Positions 12,889-13,284 of a stretch of DNA of 13,284 bases are shown here, in pieces. The position numbers and the translations under genes were made by a program. Below the pieces are notes generated by a model that ran no database searches, was not told the origin of the DNA, and was given only the letters and a program-made list of their open reading frames with translations. This DNA is from Bacillota bacterium (lineage in GTDB: Bacteria > Bacillota > GCA-003054495 > Carboxydocellales > JAJZTU01), in the NCBI GenBank assembly GCA_021848765.1, contig JAJZTU010000065.1, forward strand, positions 1 to 13,284. Direction: 5' to 3'. How positions within the stretch are numbered: position 1 is the stretch's first letter; each line of letters begins with the position of its first letter.

Positions 12889-13284
12889 TTAGCTGACGCA
12901 GATTTGGCCTACGGAAGGGAACTGGCTCAGGTCAGTATGGGGCAGGAACAAGGCTGAAACATACTCATCGAGAAAGAGGTTACCGGCCGACAGTTCCAGG
13001 TAGGTAGTGCCTTCCATGAGCTGCTCCACCTTCTCCCAGGCTGTTGCCGAGTTTAAGGCCTGGATTGCTCCTTTTAGGGAAGTATTACCCACAAACCGGT
13101 ATTTTTCCCGGGGCAGGTCCGGAAGCAGGCCAATTTCTATGGCCTGGTCAATATTTAAATAGTTGCCAAAGCCTCCGGCAATGAACACCCTATCGATGGC
13201 TTCCACATTAAGCTCAACCAAACGTAAAAGGCTTCTGATTCCTGCATAGACAGCGCCCTTGGAACGGATGAGATTTTTAATGTC
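12889..13284 (-). CDS. Corrinoid-protein reductive activator (RACo/RamA-like), C-terminal part
   Basis: The last 131 residues are in the window; the gene continues beyond its right edge. The sequence shows the ASKHA-domain features of reductive activators of corrinoid methyltransfer proteins: DRVFIAGGFGNYLNIDQA, then VGNTSLKGA, the TTYLELSAGNLFLDEY segment and the hallmark end LPHTDLSQFPSV. These proteins use ATP and a ferredoxin-type Fe-S cluster, usually at the N-terminus and not visible here, to reduce Co(II) corrinoid back to Co(I) in methyl transfer. It is the first visible gene of the minus-strand operon with FmdB, the PAHS protein, the methyltransferase and the selenoprotein. The partner corrinoid protein would lie outside the window. 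Confidence 0.87.
   Translation of the reverse strand, partial: DIKNLIRSKGAVYAGIRSLLRLVELNVEAIDRVFIAGGFGNYLNIDQAIEIGLLPDLPREKYRFVGNTSLKGAIQALNSATAWEKVEQLMEGTTYLELSAGNLFLDEYVSALFLPHTDLSQFPSVGQICVS

Overview
The window reads like the chromosome of an anaerobic, endospore-forming Firmicute of the Desulfotomaculum/Pelotomaculum (Peptococcaceae) type. The reasons are a complete gerA-type spore germination operon, strong AGGAGG ribosome binding sites, iron-sulfur and corrinoid-activation proteins, and evidence for selenocysteine use. This placement is inferred from gene content, not from a marker gene.

Left part (1-7800). A membrane HAMP/degenerate-GGDEF protein lies on the minus strand (7-1125). 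A 454-base divergent region with a promoter candidate and repeats follows, then a secreted glycoside hydrolase family 18 protein with a Pro-rich linker and an Ig-like C-terminus (1580-3079), closed by a strong terminator. Next comes a tightly overlapping plus-strand spore germinant receptor operon: GerAA-type (3220-5229), GerAB-type (5216-6343), GerAC-type lipoprotein (6315-7562) and a 60-residue two-helix membrane protein (7613-7795) that resembles receptor 'D' subunits. A sigma-G-like promoter candidate precedes it. GerAA carries a 21-bp tandem repeat near its 3' end, and GerAC carries a ten-glycine run.

Middle part (7860-11440), all minus strand. A winged-helix/Cys-rich/2x[4Fe-4S] protein (7860-8945) is followed by a small unrecognised protein with its own terminator (9095-9313) and a full IS200/IS605 element (about 9512-11439). 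The element has a HUH transposase TnpA, an RNA-guided nuclease TnpB with a rearranged-looking RuvC site, a right-end/omega-RNA region, and a left-end hairpin with a bulged T. The element sits 24 bases past the last gene of the operon described next.

Right part (11464-13284), minus-strand operon: the C-terminus of a corrinoid-activating ASKHA protein (cut by the window), an FmdB-type zinc ribbon, a small coiled-coil 'PAHS' protein, a SAM methyltransferase, and a thioredoxin-like protein whose frame is interrupted by one TGA. That TGA is followed, 17 nt later, by the GGA apical loop of a perfect 7-bp hairpin, which is the geometry of a bacterial SECIS element. The gene starts in an ATGA overlap with the methyltransferase. 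I therefore call it a selenoprotein of form Cys18-x4-Sec23-Gly-Pro-Pro. The FmdB gene also ends in TGA, with a 7-bp hairpin whose GGU loop lies 19 nt downstream, and readthrough would give a short Cys/Sec-type tail. This possible two-selenoprotein operon is the most interesting part of the window and would be missed by standard gene calling.
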